A stretch of 64,000 nt of DNA, taken from contig NZ_AUDE01000011.1 in NCBI RefSeq assembly GCF_000425305.1, positions 62,001-126,000 on the forward strand. Direction: 5' to 3'. The position numbers and the translations under genes are program-made. The notes below the pieces were generated by a model. The model did not search any database and was not told the DNA's origin. It saw nothing but the letters and a program-made list of their open reading frames with translations. The stretch comes from Psychroserpens burtonensis DSM 12212 (GTDB lineage Bacteria > Bacteroidota > Bacteroidia > Flavobacteriales > Flavobacteriaceae). How positions within the stretch are numbered: the first letter of the stretch is position 1; every line of letters starts with the position of its first letter. Below, piece by piece: positions 7,421 through 14,389 of this stretch.

Positions 7421-9103
7421 TTTTAATTGTTTGTTTATTTTCTTAACAACTTTGTAAAATTCTCCATAATATTCTTCATTAGGTAAAGAGTTTTGTTTCA
7501 TTTCTTCAAGATATTTACCTTTCAGTGAATTTTTTGCAGACTTTACTTCCTCTTTGTCGTCAGACATTAAACCTTGAACTAAATCAGTGTTTTCTGCATT
7601 AACTTTATTAATAACGATATCTGTAAGCAAACCTTCAACGTTTCTTTTACCACTTGTATCTTTTCCTATTATTATGTAGTCTTTATCTTTTACTAATCCA
7701 ACTCTTTTAAGGTTAGGTTCTACCTTTTTAGAAGTGTCTAAATCAAGTGTAATGAGAATGCGACTGAATCTATCTACAATGAATTTTAGTAGTTGATTAT
7801 TTGTCATAAAGCCAAAACCGTCATAAGAATAAATTTCTCCTACAAAGTCTAATTTATTAGAGCCGTGTTTTTCGTCTTTTAATAATTCAAAATATTCTTT
7901 GTCGATTTTTCCTTCTACGAAAAGTATTGTATTGTCTTTTGAGAAAAAAGCATCTTTTAGAGATTCAAATTCAGGTCCTATCATTCCTAAAGCAGTTTCA
8001 AATGGAGCTTTCCAATTATCATCACTAACTTCTTCAACATATGCTTCTCGTAATTTCTTACGTTCAATTTTTCTATTTATTAAAATATTTGATTTAGGAC
8101 TCTTGTGACTTAAAAGGTAAGGACTATGAGTCGTACAAATTAGTTGTATTTTATATTCTTCAGATAAATCTTGAAGAATTCTTCCAAACTCAGCTTGTGC
8201 AGAAGGATGCAAAAAACTTTCAGGTTCTTCTATAATAACAACTGGTGTTGATTTATTTTCTGTGTCCTCTGATTCAACTATTCTTTTTGCATTAAAAATA
8301 CTTTTTAAAATTAGAGTTCTATTTTTTGTTCCACTTCCCCAATCTTCCAAAGGAATATCATAGTCTTTTTCACCTAAAGTAATCTCGAAAGGAATTCTGT
8401 CTAAATTTATTCCCGGGAAGTTAAGACCAACATCATATTTATCTTCAAGTCTGCCAATTAATTGAGATAAATCTTTTCTGTGTTGCTCAATTAATTTTTT
8501 TAATTCTTTAGTTAGAGCTTGTTTTTTACTTTGTAAACCAGCACTACTTTGAGATGTAAAATCATCAATAAATCCGTGAACATTTCTTCTGAAAGCCCAA
8601 GACATATCAGTTTGAGTGGAATTATGAAATATAAGTGTTTTTGTATTTCTTATTTTTTGAACTATTTCTTTTGATTTATATTCCTCTATTTCTACTTCGT
8701 TTATAATTAATTTTATAATCGGATTAGAAATGTCTGCTTTTAACTCAAAATGTAATTCAAGAGTAATGTTTTCCTCTTTCTCATCTTTTTTTCCTAAACC
8801 AAATGTATTAACATATTTAATAAGAGATGAATCAAAATTTTTATACAATAATATTGTTGCACATATTTTTATAGATTCATTTGTTTCATTTTTCTTCCAA
8901 ATAGGGAAATCAGATTTGTAGTTAATCTCTATGTCATCTCCACTAAACATTGAATTATCACCAAGGATAAATCTAAGAACTCTTAAAATGTTAGATTTTC
9001 CAGAATTATTTCTACCTGAAATTGCTGTATAATAAGAATCCAAACTGATTTCAAGTTTTTCTATGGTTCGATAATTTTCAATGTTCAGTTTTTCTATTTT
9101 CAT
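7409..9103 (-). CDS. OLD-family ATP-dependent endonuclease (AAA ATPase plus Toprim)
   Basis: This 564-residue protein has an ABC/SMC-like ATPase followed by a Toprim nuclease. Walker A is GRNNSGKS (30-37), the signature loop is WGSGTKNR (255-262), Walker B is VVIIEEPESFLHP (288-300) and the switch His is in TTHSPY (324-329). The Toprim part has VEGKID with Glu397 and LDLD with Asp453 and Asp455, the metal-binding residues. Length and order match class 1 or GajA-like OLD nucleases, which cut DNA in anti-phage defence. No GajB-type helicase lies next to it, so a standalone OLD system is more likely than Gabija. The gene is bounded by perfect 12-bp inverted ends (7405-7416 and 9121-9132), so it looks like a one-gene mobile unit. 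Confidence 0.85.
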   Translation of the reverse strand: MKIEKLNIENYRTIEKLEISLDSYYTAISGRNNSGKSNILRVLRFILGDNSMFSGDDIEINYKSDFPIWKKNETNESIKICATILLYKNFDSSLIKYVNTFGLGKKDEKEENITLELHFELKADISNPIIKLIINEVEIEEYKSKEIVQKIRNTKTLIFHNSTQTDMSWAFRRNVHGFIDDFTSQSSAGLQSKKQALTKELKKLIEQHRKDLSQLIGRLEDKYDVGLNFPGINLDRIPFEITLGEKDYDIPLEDWGSGTKNRTLILKSIFNAKRIVESEDTENKSTPVVIIEEPESFLHPSAQAEFGRILQDLSEEYKIQLICTTHSPYLLSHKSPKSNILINRKIERKKLREAYVEEVSDDNWKAPFETALGMIGPEFESLKDAFFSKDNTILFVEGKIDKEYFELLKDEKHGSNKLDFVGEIYSYDGFGFMTNNQLLKFIVDRFSRILITLDLDTSKKVEPNLKRVGLVKDKDYIIIGKDTSGKRNVEGLLTDIVINKVNAENTDLVQGLMSDDKEEVKSAKNSLKGKYLEEMKQNSLPNEEYYGEFYKVVKKINKQLKGSG

Positions 9104-9114
9104 AAGTTTTTTTT

Positions 9115-9236
9115 GCGGTTGTGGCTAACAATTAGATATACTTTATAGTCTATATTCTCATTATAACACTAAGATAGCAATTCTTTATTTTTTATGAATG
9201 TTCTGAATGCTATATATACATTGTTGTGTATAGTTT
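9115..9236. repeat. Cassette-boundary-like element D
   Basis: GTGGCTAACAAT at 9121-9132 is the exact reverse complement of 7405-7416. Within the element AACAAT (9127-9132) is mirrored by ATTGTT (9220-9225), and TATAG-type sequences pair with interruptions inside these ends. The inner stem is weaker than in elements A and C. Confidence 0.5.
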
Positions 9237-9917
9237 TTATTTTAGATTATCGTAAATCTCTAATGTTTTTTTAATGATACTTTTTTCTTTTGATGTTATA
9301 GTTCTGTCATTGTGATATTGTCTTCCTTCGTATCTTACTTTAGCAGATTTAGAGTTTGCAATTCTATCTAATATTAACCGTTCATTTGTCCCAACTTGCA
9401 TATCTAACCATTCCCAAATTCCTGAATTATTGTCTCTTTCCCAAGTTCCACTTATCGTATATTGCTCTCCGTCAATCAATAAAATTCCTCTATTTATAAA
9501 CAGCCAATCATCAGAAGCGTATTGCAATTTTAGTCTTAACCAATAATTATCTCCTTTTTGTCCAATATATGGATAAATGAAATTCCTATTTGCATAAAAT
9601 GGTGTTCTTGGATCTCTGTAAAAAGTGTTTCCTTTAAATTCGTCTTCACTCTTTTTGAATGATTTTAGTGCTTTTTCTGCTTTGTCTTTTTTCTGTTTTT
9701 TAACAATCGCAATACTGTCTTTGATTTTTAAGTTTTGTTTTATTTGGACACTATCAATTTCTTTGGTTGCGATTCCTTTATTAGTCAAATTGTTTGTTCC
9801 TGTGTCTGCACTAAAGATTCCAGCTAAAATTACGCTTATTACAAAAAGTCCGATTATGCCTAAACATCCGATTCTTAATATTTTATAAATTTTCGTCATT
9901 AAGTTTAATTTATACAT
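9237..9917 (-). CDS. Membrane-anchored protein of unknown function (cargo gene)
   Basis: I do not recognise a family. The reading frame extends to 10022, but the first 35 residues are Lys/Cys-rich and lie over boundary-like DNA, so a start at the ATG 9917 or the one at 9899 is more credible. From 9917 the product is about 226 residues: a short cytoplasmic head, one transmembrane helix (ILRIGCLGIIGLFVISVILAG), a charged Lys-rich linker that could form a coiled coil, and a C-terminal domain with aromatic-rich beta strands (WLFINRGILLIDGEQY, WEWLDMQVG). Such a tail could bind a ligand or sense the envelope, but that is a guess. It is a single gene between repeat-bearing gaps. Confidence 0.62.
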   Translation of the reverse strand: MYKLNLMTKIYKILRIGCLGIIGLFVISVILAGIFSADTGTNNLTNKGIATKEIDSVQIKQNLKIKDSIAIVKKQKKDKAEKALKSFKKSEDEFKGNTFYRDPRTPFYANRNFIYPYIGQKGDNYWLRLKLQYASDDWLFINRGILLIDGEQYTISGTWERDNNSGIWEWLDMQVGTNERLILDRIANSKSAKVRYEGRQYHNDRTITSKEKSIIKKTLEIYDNLK

Positions 9918-10110
9918 GGTTTTATATGTAAAAATGCAACATTCGCTTTTTCTTTTCTTACGGTTTTCCGTATTAAGCTTAATTTTTAGGAGCGCACACA
10001 CAGTAAACAATGGTTTATGCAATTCGTTATATGCACTTTTTATACTCCAAGAAGAAGTTTTTTAGCAAGCTCTGTCGTGAATTCTATGAGTAGTTTTTTA
10101 TTTCAAATTA

Positions 10111-10316
10111 TAGAACTGCTGATTTGACTACAATTGTTATGTAATTTTTGGCAATAAAATCTCGTGTTTTTAATTATCGAACTGTCGATTTTGACTACAA
10201 ATGTTATGCATTTTAAAAATCGAACTGTTGATTTTGATTACATATGTTATCTAATTGATAACATATGTAATTTATTTCGCTATACAAACTGTTTATTTTA
10301 ATTTATCGAACTGTTT
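10111..10316. repeat. Iteron-like direct repeats with a 15-bp-arm palindrome
   Basis: Three copies of a unit of about 30 bp (consensus ATCGAACTGTTGATTTTG then ACTACAAATGTTAT) lie at 10111-10140, 10176-10207 and 10219-10250. A truncated fourth, ATCGAACTGTTT, is at 10305-10316. Overlapping the third is a perfect inverted repeat, ATTACATATGTTATC (10237-10251) and its complement at 10257-10271, with 5 bases between. The layout suggests a replication origin bound by an element protein, or an operator. The rest of the gap from 10023 to 10110 shows nothing definite. Confidence 0.7.
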
Positions 10317-10356
10317 AATAAAAGTTAACAGAGTATTCTAAGAGTTAGTGCTGGTG

Positions 10357-10494
10357 TTATTTCAAACTCTTCTTAAATTCTTCTCTGATTATATCTCTTT
10401 CTTCTTTCGAATAATTATCTCTATTATCTAAGTAGGTATTCAAATCTATTAAAGATGCTAATGCGGCTTTTAATTTTGAGTTCGAGTATTTCAT
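10357..10494 (-). CDS. Small hypothetical protein, 45 residues
   Basis: A short frame runs from the ATG at 10494 to a TAA ending at 10357. The product begins MKYSNSKLKAALASLIDLNT and continues as a charged, probably helical peptide ending EEFKKSLK. Its composition looks like a folded small protein and not random AT-rich sequence. It lies between the iteron-like repeats and the DUF6371-like gene, in the same direction, so it may be a small regulator of replication. There is no homology that I can name. Confidence 0.4.
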   Translation of the reverse strand: MKYSNSKLKAALASLIDLNTYLDNRDNYSKEERDIIREEFKKSLK

Positions 10495-10612
10495 AATATG
10501 TTATTCTGTTAAGAGTGGAAAATATAAGTGTAAAATAAAAATTGTTGTTTTAGAATTTAATAAAATACTTGTTTTAATACGTTTTTAGTTAATGCTAATT
10601 ATACTTGATACA

Positions 10613-11569
10613 TTAAAAGTTTATAAGTCTAAAAACGTCTTCTAAATCATCATTATAAACTCCTTCTAATTTTAATTCGGCATCAGACTTTCCGTTTGTC
10701 ATATCCCATAATTTTGCGTCTATACCTATTTCTCTCAGGTATGGAATTTTAGAATTAATAATTTGAACTGCATTGTTTGACATATCAGGAATAATCAAAA
10801 CTGTATAACCAATAAGACAGTTTATCTTTTTGTCTGTCAGACCATTAGCGCCTCCGTAGGCAAGCCATGTGTATTTGGGTAGAAGTATAGAGCCAACTAT
10901 AGCTGTTTTCGCGCCTTCAACGAGAACTACAATTTGATTTTTACTGTTTCTTAATTCATCAATCAGTAAATGCTCTCCAAATAAGCAAGAAAAGTATCCT
11001 TTAGCGTTTGTATATGGCGAATAGACAACAGGAGTTCTCTTTCCTCTATTATCAAAAAATTGTATTTCTGATTTTTGAGTTTTTAAACTTTTATTAATAT
11101 TCCAAAATATTGTTCCACCTCGTTTAGATGTTCCAATTACGTACATTTCTTTGGCTTCTTTAGTCTTTTCATTACCATATCTATTTCTCAAGTATTTCAA
11201 AAGATTGTTTTCAGGTTTTATGTGGTAATTTTCCCAAATAACGCTCTCAGTAATATAATTTTGTGTAATTTTTTTTTGCTTTTGTTGATTGCTTCGAATT
11301 TGTAATTTAATTTTGCTTAGTTCATCATAGCTATTAAGAGGTGTGAACCTTTCTAAGCCATTATCCCAAATGCAGTAAACTCCATTTTTATTTATATAAA
11401 TAGTTGGAGGTAAATTAGATTTTCCGCATGAATGGCAGTACCCGTATTGATCTGGAATACCTGAATAGTTAGCGAATTTACCGTCTTTATTTCGTTTATT
11501 ACAGCAGGGAGTTATTAGCTTATAATTCCTTTTATTTTTGAACTTATATTGAAATTCTACTCTTTTCAT
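10613..11569 (-). CDS. DUF6371-like zinc-ribbon/Toprim protein (primase-like)
   Basis: This 318-residue protein starts with a Cys4 zinc ribbon (Cys22-Cys23 and Cys45-x2-Cys48), as in CHC2-type primases. A Toprim-like module follows, with VVLVEGAKTA at 214-223 supplying the Glu, YGGANG at 238-243, and VLIIPDM around 257-263 supplying the Asp. This order matches DUF6371 proteins carried next to DUF3987 genes in Bacteroidota mobile elements. It is probably involved in priming replication of the element. It lies 119 bp downstream of the DUF3987 gene in the same direction, with a strong inverted repeat between them, and upstream of the iteron-like repeats. The biochemical activity is inferred. Confidence 0.75.
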   Translation of the reverse strand: MKRVEFQYKFKNKRNYKLITPCCNKRNKDGKFANYSGIPDQYGYCHSCGKSNLPPTIYINKNGVYCIWDNGLERFTPLNSYDELSKIKLQIRSNQQKQKKITQNYITESVIWENYHIKPENNLLKYLRNRYGNEKTKEAKEMYVIGTSKRGGTIFWNINKSLKTQKSEIQFFDNRGKRTPVVYSPYTNAKGYFSCLFGEHLLIDELRNSKNQIVVLVEGAKTAIVGSILLPKYTWLAYGGANGLTDKKINCLIGYTVLIIPDMSNNAVQIINSKIPYLREIGIDAKLWDMTNGKSDAELKLEGVYNDDLEDVFRLINF

Positions 11570-11585
11570 ATTAATTGTTTAGTAC

Positions 11586-11682
11586 GGAAACTGGAAACTG
11601 GAAACTTCCAATATTAATTGAATCTATTGTGTACACTGAAAACATTGACTCAGCGGACTTAAGTTTCCAGTTTCCAGTTTCC
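11586..11682. repeat. Inverted array of GGAAACT heptads
   Basis: Three tandem GGAAACT units (11586-11606) are mirrored exactly by three AGTTTCC units (11662-11682). With one more paired base the arms reach 22 bp, around a spacer of about 53 bases. Transcribed from the minus strand this would form a long perfect hairpin between the DUF3987 and DUF6371 messages. It could be an RNA-stability or terminator structure, or a DNA site such as an origin of transfer. Confidence 0.75.
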
Positions 11683-11688
11683 AACGTT

Positions 11689-13038
11689 TCAATTTTTTTT
11701 ATTAAAGTGTTTAGAAACTTGACCTCTACTTAAACCTGTAACATCAACTACACTTTTTTGTGACGAACCATTAATTTTTGCCATTTTTATAAGCTTGGTC
11801 ATGAATGATTTTTTGTCGAAAGTTTTGTCCTGATATTCTAATATCATTTTGAAATTTGTAAAATAAAAATCGTTTATAAGAATAGCCAAATTAACAGTGT
11901 CTAAGCTTATTTTTGATTGATAATTACAGCCTTCGGATTTTTTTATTAAATGTACGAGTAATACTATTTTATGAATAGAAATCAACATTTTAGAGACATA
12001 CTCTTTGGTGTGGTCTGTCAAATTATTTTGTTGATTTAATAGACATTGCGAATACTGATGAATTTTTTCTTGTGCATCTAACTGAATTGCTATCGTGAGT
12101 GGTTTTTCTGTTTGTTCACTATCAAAGGAATCTTGATTTTCAATAGAGGATCTATAGTCGAGTAAGTTCTTTAATAAGGCTGAGTAATTTTCTGTTGTAG
12201 ACTTAGGAAACACTTTCTTCGTTATTTTGTTGTTTTTAGTCAAATTAACAACGAACAATATTCTATCAATAAAACCGCTCTCTAAATTTCCATTTGCAAA
12301 CAGTTTAGGTATAAATTGATGTTGAATAGAGCCTAATAAAGTTGGGTAACTTTTCTTCAGTCTAAAGCTGTCTGTCGTTTTTCTTCTTATATCAATTTCA
12401 CTGTTAGTGAACCCTTGAAGATAAAAGATGCGCCAAAGATTACCCTCCTGACTGCTTTTATTAGCCATTTTCTCAATTAAAGCATCTAATTCATCAGTAT
12501 ACATACCAACAGAATAAGGGTTTTCGTAATGAGCGAAATGCATCGCTTCGATAGTCGCGTTCTGATATAACAATTGCTTTCTAATCACTTTTGCTGTTGA
12601 CAATTCTTGTTGAGTTGAAATAGCTTTTTTTAAATCAGCATCCTTTATTTTGAAATTATCGTATTCATCATCATCAAATTCTTTTAATGGATTTGTAGCA
12701 ATTCGCATTGCCTCCGATTTTGTGTCACCACGACTACCTACAACTGCAAAATATAGGTTGCAGTAATTTGTATAATTCATACAATTAATATTGAATGCTA
12801 ATCCTGAAGCATTACTAAAAGCAAAGAGAATAGAGCTTAGTAGAAATTCCTTAGGTACTCTTTTGTAATAAAACGAATCATTTACTAATTCCCTTATTTG
12901 AATTGGTAATTTTAAGAGTATTTCGTCAAGCTGTTTTAAAGCATAATCCTTATTAGAACAAGTAAGGCTATCGATTTTATTTTCTATTTGCTTTAAATCG
13001 TGGTTTTTATCACTTTTATTAGTATCTTTATTTAGCAT
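11689..13038 (-). CDS. DUF3987 domain protein of mobile elements
   Basis: This 449-residue protein matches the DUF3987 type common in Bacteroidota integrative elements. A P-loop-like GSRGDTKSEAM (101-111) follows hydrophobic strands. The MYTDELDALIEKM segment would be the Walker B-like acidic stretch, and SGFIDRILFVV the sensor region. The C-terminal end (SSQKSVVDVTGLSRGQVSKHFNK) is a small helix-turn-helix, which suggests DNA binding. Family members are thought to be replication or helicase-like ATPases of mobile elements, but no activity is established to my knowledge. Its partner genes here are the zinc-ribbon/Toprim gene downstream and the HTH gene upstream. Confidence 0.78.
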   Translation of the reverse strand: MLNKDTNKSDKNHDLKQIENKIDSLTCSNKDYALKQLDEILLKLPIQIRELVNDSFYYKRVPKEFLLSSILFAFSNASGLAFNINCMNYTNYCNLYFAVVGSRGDTKSEAMRIATNPLKEFDDDEYDNFKIKDADLKKAISTQQELSTAKVIRKQLLYQNATIEAMHFAHYENPYSVGMYTDELDALIEKMANKSSQEGNLWRIFYLQGFTNSEIDIRRKTTDSFRLKKSYPTLLGSIQHQFIPKLFANGNLESGFIDRILFVVNLTKNNKITKKVFPKSTTENYSALLKNLLDYRSSIENQDSFDSEQTEKPLTIAIQLDAQEKIHQYSQCLLNQQNNLTDHTKEYVSKMLISIHKIVLLVHLIKKSEGCNYQSKISLDTVNLAILINDFYFTNFKMILEYQDKTFDKKSFMTKLIKMAKINGSSQKSVVDVTGLSRGQVSKHFNKKN

Positions 13039-13063
13039 ATAAGTTTATTAAATTAATAATGCG

Positions 13064-13096
13064 AAACCCTATGGTTCTCCTAAAACCATGGGGTTT
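13064..13096 (-). terminator. Strong hairpin between HTH and DUF3987 genes
   Basis: AAACCCTATGGTT (13064-13076) pairs with AACCATGGGGTTT (13084-13096) as a 13-bp stem with one wobble and a 7-base loop. It follows the HTH gene on the minus strand. No clear U-tract follows in that direction, so it may be an attenuator or processing site and not a complete terminator. Confidence 0.5.
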
Positions 13097-13105
13097 ATTC
13101 TTTTA

Positions 13106-13390
13106 TTATCGTTTGTGTTTTAGTGATTTGACCTCTTTAAGTGCGTGGTCAATAGCGGAGCGATTAATAAAGATTCGACGTCCGATTTTGTATGCGGGTA
13201 GCATACCTTTTTTAATGTAATTATGAATGGTTAATTCAACTACCCCTAATTCTTCAGCGACCTCTTTAACTGATAGCTTTTCCTCTTGATTTTTCGCTGT
13301 TAGTGGAGCGAGTTTTTTTTCAATAACGTCTTCTAAGTACTGAAAAAGCTCAGACTTAGAAACGTTATGAACTTGTGTTACATTTGTCAT
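13106..13390 (-). CDS. Excisionase-like helix-turn-helix protein
   Basis: This 94-residue protein has a winged-HTH of the MerR/excisionase type (HTH_17): KLSVKEVAEELGVVELTIHNYIKKG is the DNA-binding pair of helices, and the wing PAYKIGRRIFINRSAID follows, at about residues 38-82. Such proteins act as excisionases or as repressors in Bacteroidota integrative elements. The start codon is one base from a near-perfect inverted repeat (13391-13420), which suggests autoregulation. It is separated from the integrase operon by a long dyad. It probably controls excision together with the integrase, which is inference from family and position. Confidence 0.8.
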   Translation of the reverse strand: MTNVTQVHNVSKSELFQYLEDVIEKKLAPLTAKNQEEKLSVKEVAEELGVVELTIHNYIKKGMLPAYKIGRRIFINRSAIDHALKEVKSLKHKR

Positions 13391-13420
13391 ACGATATGGT
13401 TTTTGATTAAACTATATCGT
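13391..13420 (-). promoter_or_regulatory. Candidate operator abutting the HTH start codon
   Basis: ACGATATGGTTT (13391-13402) and AAACTATATCGT (13409-13420) are inverted repeats matching at 11 of 12 positions with a 6-base spacer. They lie immediately upstream of the HTH start codon, a position where binding would block translation initiation or transcription. Confidence 0.55.
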
Positions 13421-13440
13421 AAAATTATACGTATTTATAC

Positions 13441-13488
13441 TATTTTAATTTGACTAAATTTGACCAGTCAAAGAGTCAAATTAAAATA
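13441..13488. terminator. Long dyad, candidate terminator of the integrase operon
   Basis: TATTTTAATTTGACT (13441-13455) is exactly mirrored at 13474-13488 (15-bp arms). Inside, TTTGAC (459-464 of the same kilobase) pairs with GTCAAA. The arms are A/T-rich at their outer ends, so the structure could act as a terminator in both directions; it directly follows the stop codon of the gene ending at 13493. The repeated TTTGAC units could also be protein binding sites. Confidence 0.5.
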
Positions 13489-13492
13489 AGTA

Positions 13493-14389
13493 CTATTCAG
13501 TAAAGGTAGCTGCTTCAAGATATTCGCTGTACTTCGGAGAGTCCTTAAAGTATGAATAGTTTTGTTTACTAAGATTACAATTATCGAATGTATTATTCAT
13601 TGCTTCAACAATATCAATATCGTCACCTCCTATTTTTACATAATCCATTCTTCGTAAACTAAATGCTATTGCTACCATGAAAAAATTAGCTCCTTTTTTT
13701 TGAAATTTTTTAGGAAGTATTATTTCTAATCCGTTTTTAGTTTTAGCAACCAGCTTTTTCTCGATTAATAGTCTGATTATTGAATCATACTGGTCAGGAA
13801 TATTGAACATATCTTTCAATGTTTTACCGTTCGCTCTCTTTATGGGAGCTTTAAAATCATCCAGTTCCAATAGTTTTTGCTTGATAGTTTCTAATAAATT
13901 ATAGATTTCAAAAACTTCTTTCCATGTATTTAAAAGTTCATTTAGGTGATCAGAAGACCGACTTAGCTCCACTAATTTGTTATGAAAAAAGTCGTTTTCC
14001 GTGAGATTATTGAATGCTACAATTATATTATCAAATTCGTCATCAAGATATTCATATACATATTCCTTCCAGTTGGAAATTCCGTAATTTATGCCCCCAG
14101 GAAGTTCTGCATATAATATAAACATTTCCAGATATTCATCAACAGGATAATATTTAGCATACATTTTATTTAGATACTTTATTTTATCTTCTTTTTTTAG
14201 ATATGCATTAATTTTTGTAAATAACATTGAAGCATCCTTATGACCATTACTCATGCCTATTTCTACACTAAATTTCATTAACAAGTAGACCGCATCTTTA
14301 ATGTCTTCTTTTTTTAATGTTAGATATCTTCCATCTGTACTAAGTATTTTAAATGTGTCATTTTTTGAATTGTATTCGTAGTCTTGCAT
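13493..14389 (-). CDS. Unknown protein translated together with the integrase
   Basis: This 298-residue protein is not in a family that I can name. Its ATG overlaps the integrase stop codon by one base (TAATG), so it is almost certainly translated by coupling. It is acidic and helical, with no membrane segment or signal peptide. The last third (TLKDMFNIPDQYDSIIRLLI, then SFSLRRMDYVK-like segments) reads like a small helical DNA-binding or adaptor domain. Bacteroidota elements often have such a gene beside the integrase, in some cases RteC-like regulators; I cannot show that relation here. A role in excision, regulation or integrase function is inferred from position only. Confidence 0.6.
   Translation of the reverse strand: MQDYEYNSKNDTFKILSTDGRYLTLKKEDIKDAVYLLMKFSVEIGMSNGHKDASMLFTKINAYLKKEDKIKYLNKMYAKYYPVDEYLEMFILYAELPGGINYGISNWKEYVYEYLDDEFDNIIVAFNNLTENDFFHNKLVELSRSSDHLNELLNTWKEVFEIYNLLETIKQKLLELDDFKAPIKRANGKTLKDMFNIPDQYDSIIRLLIEKKLVAKTKNGLEIILPKKFQKKGANFFMVAIAFSLRRMDYVKIGGDDIDIVEAMNNTFDNCNLSKQNYSYFKDSPKYSEYLEAATFTE

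Noticed and set aside
7409..9103. Gabija system (GajA homologue)
   Set aside because: The ATPase-Toprim layout fits, but no UvrD-like GajB helicase lies next to it and the gene is a single unit between repeat elements.
1301..9236. Boundary elements as ordinary rho-independent terminators
   Set aside because: They are 80-200 bases long, have no consistent T-tract in the direction of the genes, and their stems pair better on the strand that is not the mRNA sense.
9918..10022. N-terminal extension of the membrane-anchored cargo protein
   Set aside because: The extra 35 residues are atypical, come from boundary-like DNA and would precede a normal start with a transmembrane helix close to the N-terminus.
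10023..10110. A further boundary element (E) beyond the membrane-anchored gene
   Set aside because: Sequence such as CGTTATATGCAC resembles element ends, but no pairing arm could be found, so it is not listed as a feature.
10111..10316. CRISPR array
   Set aside because: The repeat units differ from each other, spacing is irregular and spacers are not of uniform size. No cas genes are in the window.
11586..11682. Insertion sequence with inverted ends
   Set aside because: The space between the arms is only about 53 bases and holds no ORF; the arms consist of short tandem heptads.
13493..14389. RteC-type regulator
   Set aside because: Position and size are compatible, but I cannot identify a shared motif, so it is left as unknown.
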